From the NCBI GenBank assembly GCA_003598065.1, contig QZKR01000169.1, positions 1 through 46,806 on the forward strand: a DNA stretch of 46,806 nt. Direction: 5' to 3'. The notes below the pieces were generated by a model. The model was not told the DNA's origin, ran no database searches, and saw only the letters and a list, made by a program, of their open reading frames with translations. Made by a program: the position numbers and the translations under genes. Of the stretch, positions 28,501 through 34,900 are shown one piece after another. The DNA is from Myxococcales bacterium. Its GTDB lineage: Bacteria > Myxococcota_A > SURF-8. How positions within the stretch are numbered: position 1 is the stretch's first letter; the number at the start of each line of letters is the position of its first letter.

Positions 28501-30909
28501 GTCATCGGCATTGCACGGCTGTCCTTGATGGGGCGCCCAGTCGGCTTCGCAGACGTAGTTGTTTGCGCTCGTGGAGCGGCAGACGCCCGTGTTGCACGGG
28601 TCGTTCAGAGACGAACAGTCCGGCGCGGGTCCCGCCATACAGACGCCCCCCTGACAGATATCCAGCGTACAGCCGTTCCAATCCAGGTTGCAACGCTGAC
28701 CGTTGTGCGGCGCGGGATTCTTTATGCAGGCGTAGCTTTCCGGCCCTATCGAGGAGCAGACACCCGTGTTGCAAGGATCGTTCTGCCCCGAACAGTCCGC
28801 CATGGGTCCCGCCGTGCAAACGCCTGCCTGGCACGTATCCAGCGTGCAGCCGTTCGAATCCAGATTGCAGGACTGGTTGTTGTGCGGCGCGGGATCTTTC
28901 ACGCAGGTGTAGCTTGTGGGCCCCGTCGAGGAACATGCGCCCGTGTTGCACTGATCCGTCTGGGACGAGCAGTCCGGCGTTGACCCCGCCGTGCAGACGC
29001 CCCCCTGACAGATGTCGAGCGTGCAGCCGTTCGCGTCCCGGTTGCAAGGCTGGCTGTTGTGCGGCGCGGGATCTTTTATGCAGGCGTAGCTTTCCGGCCC
29101 TGTCGAAGAGCAGACGCCTGTGTTGCAGGGATCCGTCTCTGAGGAACAGTCCGGGGCCAGCCCCACCACGCAAACACCCTCCTGGCATGTATCCAGCGTG
29201 CAGCCGTTCGCGTCCTGATTGCAGGACTGGTCGTTATGCGGCGCAGGGTCTTTCGTACAGACGTAGCCATCCGGTCCTGTCGAGGAACAGACACCTGTGT
29301 TGCACCGATCCGTCTGGGACGAGCAGTCCGGCGTCAGTCCAACTGTGCAGACGCCTTCCTGGCACGTATCCAGCGTGCAGCCGTTCGCGTCCTGATCGCA
29401 GGACTGGTCGTTGTGCGGCGCGGGATCTTTCACGCAGGCGTAGCTTTCCGGTCCCGTCGAGGAGCAGACGCCCGTGTTGCACTGATTCGACTCCGAGGAA
29501 CAATCCGGGGCCGCCCCCACCACGCAAACACCCTCCTGGCATGTATCCAGCGTGCAGCCGCTCGCGTCCTGATTGCAGGACTGGTTGTTGTGCGGCGCGG
29601 GGTCTTTCGCGCAAACGTAGCTTTCGTTCCCTGTCGAAGCGCAGACGCCCGTGTTGCACTGATCCGTCTGGGAGGAGCAGTCAGGCGTCGGTCCGACCAT
29701 GCAGACGCCGTCCTGACAAGTATCCAACGTGCAGCCGTTCGCGTCCTGATTGCAGGTCTGGTCGTTGTGAGGCGCGGGGTCTTTCGCGCAAACGTAGCTT
29801 TCGGGCCCTGTCGAGGAGCAAACGCCCGTGTTGCACTGATCGGTCTGAGACGAGCAGTCCGGCGCGGGTCCTACGATGCAGATGCCTTCCAGGCATGTGT
29901 CCAGCGTGCAACCGCTGCCGTCGGCATCGCAGGAGTTGCCATTGAGGGGGGTCCAGACGGCCGGCGCTTGGGGGCTGCAAACCAGGCAGGGATTGGCGGG
30001 ATGGGGACCGGTCGAGTAACAGACGCCGTCGATCAGACAGGCCCCGGCCATGAGCTCATGCACGCACTCCCCGGCGGAATTGCAGGAGTCCGCGGTGCAA
30101 TCCAGGTTATCGTCGCAGGGCATCGGGACACCGACGCACTGATCTTCGCTGCAATGATCGCCGATCGTGCAGATATTCTGATCGTCGCAGGCGGTAGGCT
30201 GGGCGACCGGTTGACAGATACAGCCGGCGACCGGGTCGCAGGAACAGTCGGTACAGACGTTGTCATCCTCGCAATCGTTCGGCGTCGTCGAACACCCGTT
30301 CGGCCCGTCGCAGAGATCGTCCGTACACGGATCTCCGTCGTTGCAATCGGCGTTGGCCAGGCACTCGTGCTGCACGGCAAGCACGCCCTGCGACTGGGCG
30401 GGAATGTTATAGACCTGACTCCAGCTATCGAGGCCCTGGTACCGCGCGTGGAACTTCACATCGCCCTTCGCGATGGGAAGAATCACCGCGCCCGTGCCGT
30501 CGGTCTGACCGCTGACACCGATGCTTGTACCGTCGCCGCGGTGGGTTTCCACGGCGAGCGCGCCAAGGGCGGGATCGGTCGCAAGCCTGAAATCGATCCG
30601 TTCGGTGTTGATCTTCACCGTCCCGGGATCCTGGAACGCGCCCAATTTGAAATTGGCCGAGCGAAAAACCCGCGTCTGGTAATAGGCCTCGAAGTAATAG
30701 GTTCCGCTCGAAGCCGAGAAAAAGGCTTTGCCGCTGCCGCCGGTGGTGGACTGCTTGCCGGTGTAGGAGCCGTCGGCCTTGAAAAGCTTCACCGGGACGC
30801 CCGCAATTCCACCGCCCACCTGGGTCGTGACCTTGACGTAAACGTCGCAGGCGGTGATCGCGATCACGGCCAGCATCACGAACGCGGCGATTTTCAGATT
30901 TGGTTTCAT
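16591..30909 (-). CDS. Giant Cys-rich RHS-repeat lipoprotein with polymorphic C-terminal toxin-like tail
   Basis: The 4772-residue protein starts at the ATG at 30909, which has GGTGAGG upstream and gives a lipoprotein signal with lipobox ITAC (Cys21); ten in-frame codons upstream are unlikely to be used. In order: regulatory-like beta-sandwiches (about 25-175), a Cys-rich stalk (about 180-1165) with seven 59-residue repeats, Ig/Big_5-like domains (about 1167-1550), a carboxypeptidase-regulatory-like domain (about 1557-1644), and a long, mostly unassigned section typical of sequence preceding RHS barrels. A DUF6531-like entry follows (near 3060-3124, TDFAYDGPFPFALTRTYNS), then YD/RHS repeats, the RHS core ending at DPTGL (4521-4525) and a 247-residue tail. 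RHS proteins encapsulate C-terminal toxins used against competitors. A lipid anchor with a Cys-rich stalk is atypical; no PAAR or VgrG domain is visible. Confidence 0.88.
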   Translation of the reverse strand: MKPNLKIAAFVMLAVIAITACDVYVKVTTQVGGGIAGVPVKLFKADGSYTGKQSTTGGSGKAFFSASSGTYYFEAYYQTRVFRSANFKLGAFQDPGTVKINTERIDFRLATDPALGALAVETHRGDGTSIGVSGQTDGTGAVILPIAKGDVKFHARYQGLDSWSQVYNIPAQSQGVLAVQHECLANADCNDGDPCTDDLCDGPNGCSTTPNDCEDDNVCTDCSCDPVAGCICQPVAQPTACDDQNICTIGDHCSEDQCVGVPMPCDDNLDCTADSCNSAGECVHELMAGACLIDGVCYSTGPHPANPCLVCSPQAPAVWTPLNGNSCDADGSGCTLDTCLEGICIVGPAPDCSSQTDQCNTGVCSSTGPESYVCAKDPAPHNDQTCNQDANGCTLDTCQDGVCMVGPTPDCSSQTDQCNTGVCASTGNESYVCAKDPAPHNNQSCNQDASGCTLDTCQEGVCVVGAAPDCSSESNQCNTGVCSSTGPESYACVKDPAPHNDQSCDQDANGCTLDTCQEGVCTVGLTPDCSSQTDRCNTGVCSSTGPDGYVCTKDPAPHNDQSCNQDANGCTLDTCQEGVCVVGLAPDCSSETDPCNTGVCSSTGPESYACIKDPAPHNSQPCNRDANGCTLDICQGGVCTAGSTPDCSSQTDQCNTGACSSTGPTSYTCVKDPAPHNNQSCNLDSNGCTLDTCQAGVCTAGPMADCSGQNDPCNTGVCSSIGPESYACIKNPAPHNGQRCNLDWNGCTLDICQGGVCMAGPAPDCSSLNDPCNTGVCRSTSANNYVCEADWAPHQGQPCNADDTECTVADVCSGGDCLAGAPKDCSALDDDCNVGVCVPASGNCEQEPRADETPCADDGIACTLDECLAGQCSHEAIADGYCLIDGLCYMQGDENPNLPCLYCDPSNTPAEWSDKPTGTPCEDEIFCNGDDACGGGTCSVHTGDPCQGFEACNNSCNETARNCLSDPGASCPDDGNVCTSDVCDGQGVCGVPVAGNPPCEDGIDCTVGDSCQNGSCTAGQPQAERCDDHNFCTQDQCLADSGCAHAPVATPLPCLEDGLDCTLDLCNTATGECDHSVKDGYCKIDGACWTNGAADPDDACRKCDVQVSRTEWTPSPNSSCEDGVVCTRNDTCQDGQCIAGAPDDLFCDDSNPDTYDRCVSGLGCEHYSIVIDAPSAGAVLHTGTVAVAGHISGLNNVPKVTVAEEDANYLSGNVFEHSLTYETGGIKIITVKAFWNESSGFTKSFTIELDLDAPAISFTQPAAWGPFQGSGSVSETIQRNPVSFAGNVEDDNLASLRMQRGEVWTSLPVYGGIFVFTLDLLADPRSFTLEAKDIHGNATTVEVSLTLTGAPPLVEILEPSEGQSLDVSPVAVSIRVTPPNPVAVEVIVNNRSPLAASPSGDDWTATVDLDSGTNVIRAEATNDQQATSHDTVTVIYTDLTEADLEVLAVNPEAGSGDVSVNRPILVAFNKPLDPASLTTAEVGDTVVITMEDETCEGYLNLTPDGRSVYFAALDALPYATMVNVAILGGDNGVRSADGGAMPEDYRFSFSTEPHPTTLGGSVLSIMNTPMAGVEVSVQDADLKTITDAHGRYLISGVSKGRQRLEFVARESSMDYPVRLLDADVIEHQNNIIKFPLIMAPADEAATAYFDGAAQDAQQLDFSPGQEGLVLTFGSGSLVFADGNTSGWMSLSPIPSEFIPYPHESGMPPTMAYQVTPSGAQTRESFCAVFPNSLHLTPGRMVLIQAFSKDDMRLKVRGYGYVDPDGAFIRSVDDLQPTHLDYLAYTYLPAQFQQALEWYFEQNAQGGQPDGCVPGGTDGDDGQSGSAFELNWEKILAVMVLWLESEAAASTGGLNGIWDFGSADDNFESITRYPDLFSSSYCTPARMDYPASCVNAWFSWFVQEYFLPRPLFVRVQSGFESYDVPDENMAGACERYFETLPLERARCLADVVTASTPCDCDGCRGDGPDNCDNIQDWLSCKNKNCGIGIGDGGEQCYFCSSSAGTKLRWMEKPVEQAYAFSIHEDFGCWTNERGFCVTKAYPLPDPATGGFTVMLSMAMTGSASQIHKDPDNFPNPMLPDWAQEGYGGSKIWMIVPVITYARGYYNAQQHIDVYENDPDDPSDDTWSYPFEGIATVNTHVISGLLSFRKRDGLDRLSGQCSPILATDRDGADLGYGSPNSTWDKCGSYLSEISATDIEKTEIYVYNLSAEREQGSDKIVPMVVTQATAIEQNLLDNLDAENADVFRNPVGMYQIHLRTTLDTSRAIADLPEGTLGRQLGMLSEYLHRVEANGEHRTHFVRPGDVLLIVAVNRVTGYTGARQVIVGGQTNDISQNHQAAARFSTVANIGLHPSEVQIMAKRRFKAAGWGYAADELVKCTSDSLESNCSETLVRHEGLFDTDDEIDILSNWRIPFSSEKGKRQCFRDGRLYDVTSLPLSLDISPQNAWFVARPDTIPTPETIELRPSDEAEIFFGKDSTALKKGWYFLQGVGGRYYPIGSSGSDEGVPAPDPSDTRYDSAFEPRVLLSSISCAERPTQGELEQTDGDVAPPSSEDISDCSDPIPAASVKEVWVKPDPSDTSARHYCERLRCSLVNQQAKEICERQVGLEEPDCWVCYNRHLAWRSVDFKVEELNVGEQGGPPDEDEQDVPGRIEVYPDEDGEPPAFSDIDWLEMMFSVTGPTEGEYDSADFQGDASANALFGDGSELAQVVITIRDATNVYLKDVNCGFDAGNGALACDLSQTVSGPEGGETDVKLKCEHDQQTNQDGVCRLTIDDLMDLIPDSYDDYLDLRVALVADPENPIWRIRLVSPINVVGYWTQRSSETERQIKLITPELEALVGTAVPVFAPGENFLTDASSAVLVKLEFRNGPVDSFLKHLPESVAHETENLKAMLLVENFGHGGRINLHDVAGGISEYAYCDDLAEGTISGGAAGCMPEEASTVIGRGFADAYGVTMTLTAEPSEEPEDPERLVINEDNFTENLDDPDAPDYLKQEAYYFIHGTSGGTIWKDTDILFAVGYYTELPYDPNCHNDVVKVHLSELPDEEKFFCPLVRDRLNVSPVHDVDLGHCDFAHQCYAGINLNNLNLVLGGYTDFAYDGPFPFALTRTYNSRDFSQGAFGLGWTSSVARQLYLEDYRIGNATQMRMVWVRPDGKQIRFTLNPDMALLNEDNDTPLEEGHYLRWLGRDYVPSVMTPVQLKTIKNVPGLEDVDEGRAFVIYDPTIGYAEVYEGDRPPYRLRRIVYAFNNSYHADIAYQAGPKPDAAMGCPTAQAPDYACPDGVNECPASEACLAEYLGGEWNHGVEQVAIVSIDGLEDALVFEYNTKGLVETITLGDGPEVAFFSYKDYCPDGDEDPALCRQRLEWVRSGEVYQCFDYGTTGAGITAVKTTDNAFCTNPIEQEDISYSTTSGLVERVQEFGGAVEVRDSNAGGGGGSEWQGEDLLSFFVKKSKIFTRTVRVETGFGPDTYFTYTFDQQNGQPKITNNFNPMVGPQESFTEPYVYKAWNADPNDNCRPSEGTELTEEEIEKYRACGTASKGKTATLFNGLRSAANYLSSGDWREKLFPDNLSCNKENTGAPAATVPAVRMVFPSLDEQKKSYVAPALGPDAEPLDFMQTVAGVGGDVTISRESGTTDTTSAITSQDYPGRLESETWSGGGFQLNTTMQGSYHGELFEGTIRAPGPDAHVNADSVTHLPTQFATVYSTGASRSVALDRSPLEPMAQALHLVSQEEDDQTGSQTSYEYHSSGAVASVRDCPFGQSFCTQSTYDIYGRLIHSSDGIVNYDYSRPNLIRGVDAEYIADATNYDWLDRTTTVSGVHGQVVDDGPTDGGSYSYHYDYTQSGMLREVSRSGQTVYSAYYSKDYNTAGLDDRGQVLHSENSNGIQTFYEYYTSGFLTGKVSRVTTGDGSGEVEYFYDNRGRLKSVRSGDHTVDYVYDALGRLVSMHPQSDLAPTTYTYYSPSDDIPPERLFSVTEGEYSALFDDYSGPEEQIQHITYSNDDPFSAGFEVVIWGSAENDPNYHAPTQTKFESWRGADHLTITTAIDRTYDSLGLVALSGASVTEGMIWEDDAFPIPDLTANGWLLSSATSGGKGYVGGRPTTWTPARFADEPNFDDPLDNPGFNWLGSDNLLVTDLKIAQAGLGLDSSDGWDGEGDSGTLFHPGRGGLQTYVAPSGLRVDIGHEPLSHRLQGISTPTFSQTTTYNSPGTSGEFVWNDHLNYGAEEIDWSYFYDGAGRLATALNTKDSSLASYIYEDDGSLLTMIGDGPTFEAAGLKGTLTCPRGIGYKPTCMKNGDVLTTTADYDATGRLIRWLPRGLDLSYDARGRLYQASNADLTARYYYDASGWRVLKWVKNANGTGEIVRFVYNGTELVAERELRFADNDFEQAYEREERRYVWLGGRPVAMMRRTDAFEDDEWTDGEWEVFDIITSRIGAPVQMLNAAHEVVWSIKYTPYGTTYDEQNGSGVSCALRFPGQYHDEETGFNYNGQRYYIPEIARYNRPEPIGQAGSLDLYMYAGGNPVNAIDPTGLISWWKVAGDALGFAIGILKPFAEFDEALIGAVKFQVKLITDPIGALCDMIDTTAAMINPDTYVAMAESLLGFGEAVLNGDPEAIGRLTGEVLLFFSFAKAAKAQKVASEAAKAAKAAEAAKTAEVASRVPRKPPIVIGENMGGRVDPFARSTGATTITDWLHGRIWDKSLNTQFIDAMKAEGREIIDIGPDFERRLARRINPRAGQPPSPIYGGERKSLRGFSSYHRAFKRTGKYASEGVPSLTPPD
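16594..16938 (-). other. Putative toxin tip domain of the RHS lipoprotein
   Basis: The last 115 residues follow an Ala/Lys-rich helical stretch and open with PPIVIGENMGGRV. Later motifs are NTQFIDAMKAEGREIIDIGP, then PSPIYGGERKSLRGFSSYH. From memory, tails with an IGENM-RV opening and a Y-x-x-E-x-x-x-L-x-G-[FY] close recur at the ends of RHS proteins, but no activity is known to me. Conserved acidic and aromatic residues could be catalytic. It sits beyond the DPTGL boundary, where polymorphic toxins are located. Confidence 0.6.
17335..17645 (-). other. RHS repeat-associated core domain
   Basis: This segment encodes the conserved core that closes the RHS shell and precedes the variable tail. 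Motifs include VVWSIKYTPYGTTYDE, then LRFPGQYHDEETGFNYNGQR, then YMYAGGNPVNAIDPTGL; DPTGL itself is at 17335-17349. In characterised RHS proteins the tail is cut at this kind of boundary, so 16591-17334 is the releasable module. Immediately after it come hydrophobic stretches and a coiled Ala/Lys-rich linker typical of pre-toxin regions. Confidence 0.9.
27420..30372 (-). other. Cys-rich stalk of the RHS lipoprotein
   Basis: About 985 residues with dense Cys in patterns such as CNDGDPCTDDLCDG, CTADSCNSAGECVH and CEDDNVCT. It includes the seven-repeat array and modules matching those of the lipoprotein at 6820-10224, for example CLIDGLCYMQGDENPNLPC followed by LYCDPSNTPAEWS. It probably forms an elongated disulfide-rich rod between the membrane anchor and the RHS barrel (inference). 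Confidence 0.75.
28621..29859 (-). repeat. Seven tandem 177-bp (59-residue) Cys-rich repeats
   Basis: Seven consecutive units of exactly 177 bp each begin DCSS or DCSG and run through CNTGVCSSTGPESY, then DPAPHN, then NGCTLDTCQ and GVC. The array fills 1239 bp with no length change. A degenerate 180-bp eighth unit follows at 28441-28620. The units are highly similar in both DNA and protein, pointing to recent expansion or ongoing homogenisation of the stalk. Confidence 0.95.
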
Positions 30910-30967
30910 CTCAGCCTCACCCGAATGGGCCCGTTGCACTGTCGCTCGTCCAATTCACAATTTCATT

Positions 30968-31879
30968 TCACCGTAACGAGGACGCCTTTTCGGAGACGGT
31001 CTCGCTCGCGGCGGCGTCCACGCCCTTCAGCGCGGGTCCGTCGATCGTCGCCGCTCCCCGCAGCCGTTCGAGCTCCTTCTCGCTGAGCGTGAGCCTCAGA
31101 TTGCCGAGGATTTGGCTCCGCACGTCCTCGAAGGGCGTCTCCACCTTCTTCACGTCGGAAAGGGTCTTTACGACATAGAACGCGTTCCGGGTCTCGATCG
31201 GCTCAAGCAGAGCGCCGGTGACGGCGGCAAAAGCCGCTTCCGCCACCTCGGGCGGCAGTTCGTCCCGGCGCAGGTCGCCGAAATCTCCTGCTCGCTGACG
31301 GCACTCCGCGTCGTTCGAATACGCTTCCGCCACGGCGGCAAGCGGCAAACCTTCTCGCAGCTTCGCATGGGCGGTCCGGGCGTTCTGCAAAGCCTCGGCC
31401 CGATCGGCGACCGCGCCGCCCTTGAAATGCATCGTCACCCGCACCAGGGCGAGATGGCGCGTCGGGCGCGCGTAATCGCCGATATGATCGTGGTAGTACT
31501 CCAGCGCCAGCTTCGAGAGGTCGTGGCGCTCCCAGAGACGTTCCTTGTATTTCTGGGCCAGGGCCCGCCGCGCCTGCTCGTCGAGGACGACCTTGACGTC
31601 CGGATCTTCCTGCAACCCTTCCCGCGTCGCCGCCTGACGCAGAAGCTCGTTGTTGACCAGCGTCCGAATCAGCACCTCGCGATCGGAGGCTTCGCCCTTT
31701 TTCCCTTCAACCACGCCGTTCAGCCGCAGGTAGGCGTCCAGATAGTTTTTGGAAAAGCGCTCCTGGTTGACCCGAAGCCCCGGCTCTTCCTTCTTGCCGC
31801 ACCCTGCGACCGACACGAAGCCGGCGACGAGAACGGCCAAAAAGACGATGGTCTTCCAACCGTGGAATAGAGACTTCAT
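30968..31879 (-). CDS. Parvulin-type peptidyl-prolyl cis-trans isomerase lipoprotein (PpiC/SurA-like)
   Basis: The ATG at 31879 gives 303 residues with a lipoprotein signal ending in VAGC (Cys27), preceded by GAGGGACAGAAGAAG. A SurA-like N-terminal helical part (about residues 35-125; VLIRTLVNNELLRQAA) is followed by a parvulin-like domain (about 130-240) with YSNDAECRQRAGDFGDL, TRNAFYVVKTLSDVK and a helical end. The family catalyses proline isomerisation and chaperones exported proteins in the periplasm. An in-frame ATG at 31930 overlaps the stop of the upstream giant gene as ATGA and would add 17 residues; it may aid coupling but would weaken the signal peptide. Its position between two giant exported proteins suggests it helps fold them, 58 bp before the RHS gene. 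Confidence 0.85.
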   Translation of the reverse strand: MKSLFHGWKTIVFLAVLVAGFVSVAGCGKKEEPGLRVNQERFSKNYLDAYLRLNGVVEGKKGEASDREVLIRTLVNNELLRQAATREGLQEDPDVKVVLDEQARRALAQKYKERLWERHDLSKLALEYYHDHIGDYARPTRHLALVRVTMHFKGGAVADRAEALQNARTAHAKLREGLPLAAVAEAYSNDAECRQRAGDFGDLRRDELPPEVAEAAFAAVTGALLEPIETRNAFYVVKTLSDVKKVETPFEDVRSQILGNLRLTLSEKELERLRGAATIDGPALKGVDAAASETVSEKASSLR

Positions 31880-31926
31880 CTTCTTCTGTCCCTCAGCACA
31901 CCTTTCCAACACCACTTCTCCCACCG

Positions 31927-34900
31927 TCATGGCAGCACCGGATTCGGCCGGCAGACGCCGTAGATGCAGGTGCCGTTGCCGTTGTTGCAGGGGGTCATGT
32001 GCAATTGCTTAATTGCGTTGCAGGAGCCGTCCCGGCATTCCGCCTCCTGACATTCGTTGGGCGGGCCAAGCTCGCAAGAAATGCCGTCTAGCACCCGATA
32101 ATCACAGGAGCCCTCACCGTCGCATTGCACGCAAGTATTATTGGGATCTTTAGGACACGGTTCATAGGGATCTATGGGAACGCTTCCCTGGCAATTGCCG
32201 TCTGCATCGCAGGTTACAGCCGTTTCGGCGTCTGCCCAGCACCCGCCAAATGAAGAGCCGTCTTCGTTAGGATTGCAGATGATTCCCTCACCAAGTTGTT
32301 CGCTATCGCAATACCCGTAAAAGTCGCAGTTACCGGGCCTGCAGCTGTTCGTAGAGCAATCCTTATTTTCTACTGGCATGCCTTCACAATCCCCCTTTTG
32401 GCATCGTCCATTGCCCATGCATTTATAAGTATTCGGGTAATCATAATAATCAAAGTCGTCACAGTACGAGCCATCCGGAACATTGAAGGCGTACTGGCAA
32501 TGCCCTCGGGAATTGCAGAAGGAGCGATAACAGTCGTTCCAGCTATAGCTGCCGCAGACCTTCCATGCCCGGCCAACGCACTCGCCAACCTGGCAATAGG
32601 CTTCGACGACACACTTGTCTTTGTGAGTGCATGGCATAGGAGGATCATCAGGTACAGCGCTTCCTCCCACGCACTGGCCACCTTGGCATGTTTGACCTAT
32701 CATACACACGCTGGCAGAGGAACAAGGCGTGTCATTGGCGGCGTCCTCCGACCGGCACTCGCCTCTTTGACATGCGTCATCTACGGTGCAGGGATTTCCA
32801 TCGTCGCATGTTGTATCGTCCTCGACCCATTCCTCAACACATGCGCCTCCGTAACATCCAAAAGCCCTGCATTGCATGGGATACAATTCGATGGGGTTAT
32901 GATAGCCGAAACCATCTAGACCACACACACCTCCATCGGATCTATCGACGTCCGTACATCGCAGAACATTCTCCTCATCAAAAACACATGCCTTCCTTCG
33001 GCAAGCGTTGTCGGAGTCGTATACCCACGCACTGTCGCGGCCGGTATCGAGGCAGGACTCGCCCTCATCTTTATCATCCACGTAGTCGCATCCGCCGCTT
33101 CCATTGCATTGGAAATTTCTGCAGCGGTCTTCATCGTTATCAGGTCCTGGACACCAAACACCTAAAGGAGCATATCCATTTGCCGCGACTTCGCAGGTCA
33201 TGCCATTGCCCAGATCTTGGCAATTCGCCTTCAATACGCATGGATTGTCCGAGACGCACTCCGTCCCCACTCCGAGATCATCGCCCAGACAGGAAAGCCC
33301 GCCTTCTCCGTTCTCTCTCCACGAGTCCGACCCCGTGCAAGAATTGCCATCATCGCATGCCATATCTGCGTGCGGGCCGGAACCCGTGCATTCGCCCGCC
33401 AAACAAAAGTCCCCCACCGTCTGCGGATTGGCGTCATCGCACAACTGGTAGTCATCCAGGGGCCTAATCTCGCATTCACCCGTATCGAGGTTGCACTCCG
33501 CCACGCTGCACGGGTTAGGATCCATCCCCTTGCAGGAACCAGGCAATGGCACTGGCGTACAATGGCCGTTGATACATTCTGTATCATCGCTGCAATCTGC
33601 CGGAAGCGAACAATCGATCCACGGGTCCGTGTATTTCACCACACACTGCTTTTCAGTGTTGCACTTCCCGGGAGCGCAGCCGGCAAAGCATTCTCTATCC
33701 ACATCCGGCGCGCCGTCGCAAACTCCCTGGGCGCAACGATCGTTACTCGTGCATTCATTTCCGTCGTTGCAACCCCAGCCGTCCGGCGCAGGAAGCGGAG
33801 AGGGGACGCATTCCCCTTCCGAATTGCAGAATTCGAAGTAGCAACCACCCCAGTTCCCGCAATTTTTCCACGCGTGGTCCCTGCATACGCCGCCTTCGCA
33901 ATAAGCTTCGGTGACGCATTTATCCTCGTGGGTGCAAAGCGAGCCTTCATTGATTGCATGTGCGCCCACACACACACCGTTCTGGCACATTCCGCCACCA
34001 GAGCATTCTCCCAAATTGCAGGGGACGTCACTAAGATCATGCTCCGGCTTGCAATCTCCTCTCTGGCAGGTTTCGCCTTCGGTGCAAGGGTTGCCGTCGT
34101 CGCAATCCTCTCCGTCCAGGGTCCAAACGTTGATGCACGCGCCGTCGTAGCAGAAAGAATCGTTGCATTGTTGATAAGGATCGTTCGGGGAATGGCCGTA
34201 GACGTCGGGACCGCACGGCGCATCATTGGACTTGGGAATTTCCTTGCATTTGAGTTCTTCCCCTTCCACGACGCATTGTTTCGTCAGGCAAGCGTTCTCC
34301 GGGTCGTATAGCCAGACGGCGTCGCGGCCGGTGTCGAGGCAGGAGTCGCCTTCCGCCTTCATGCCAGCTTCGTAGTAGCCGCCGTTTCCATTGCAAGCGT
34401 AATTTTTACAGCGGTCGATGTCGGTGTCGGGTCCCGGGTGCCAACTGCCGGCGGGAACGAACCCATTGGGAACGCACCTTAAGATATAGTCCTCACCTAC
34501 CCATTCGCCTTGGCAATTTCCCGTTTCGCAAGGATTGCCTGTGTCGCACTCGCCATAGTTGGGAGCGCCCTTGCAAACAAGAACGGTAGGAACGCCTCCT
34601 TCGTCGTATTCCCACTGCCACACATCTTGGATTGTGCAGGAGTTGCCATCATCGCATCGCTGCGGGTCGGAGCCCGTGCAATAACCGTTTTGGCAGAAAT
34701 CCCCCATTGTCTGGGGATCGCCATCGTCGCAGATCGAGTGCCCATAGGTCGGACGGGACTCGCACAAACCCGTATCGAAGTTGCATTGCGTCATGAGACA
34801 CGGGTCCGGATCCTCCTCGCAGGTAAAAGCCACTGGCATGCAGTGGTGGTTGACGCATCTTGCCTCGGCGACGCATTCTACGTCTTGGAACCAGGCCAAG

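Noticed and set aside
28621..29859. Regular repeat array considered as a possible CRISPR
   Set aside because: Units of 177 bp are contiguous, coding and without spacers; they encode 59-residue Cys-rich repeats.
27567..29945. Long plus-strand open frame of 792 codons opposite the Cys-rich stalk
   Set aside because: It lies entirely antisense to the RHS lipoprotein gene and simply mirrors the 177-bp repeats; its product is a low-complexity Arg/Pro/Cys-rich sequence with no recognisable domain.
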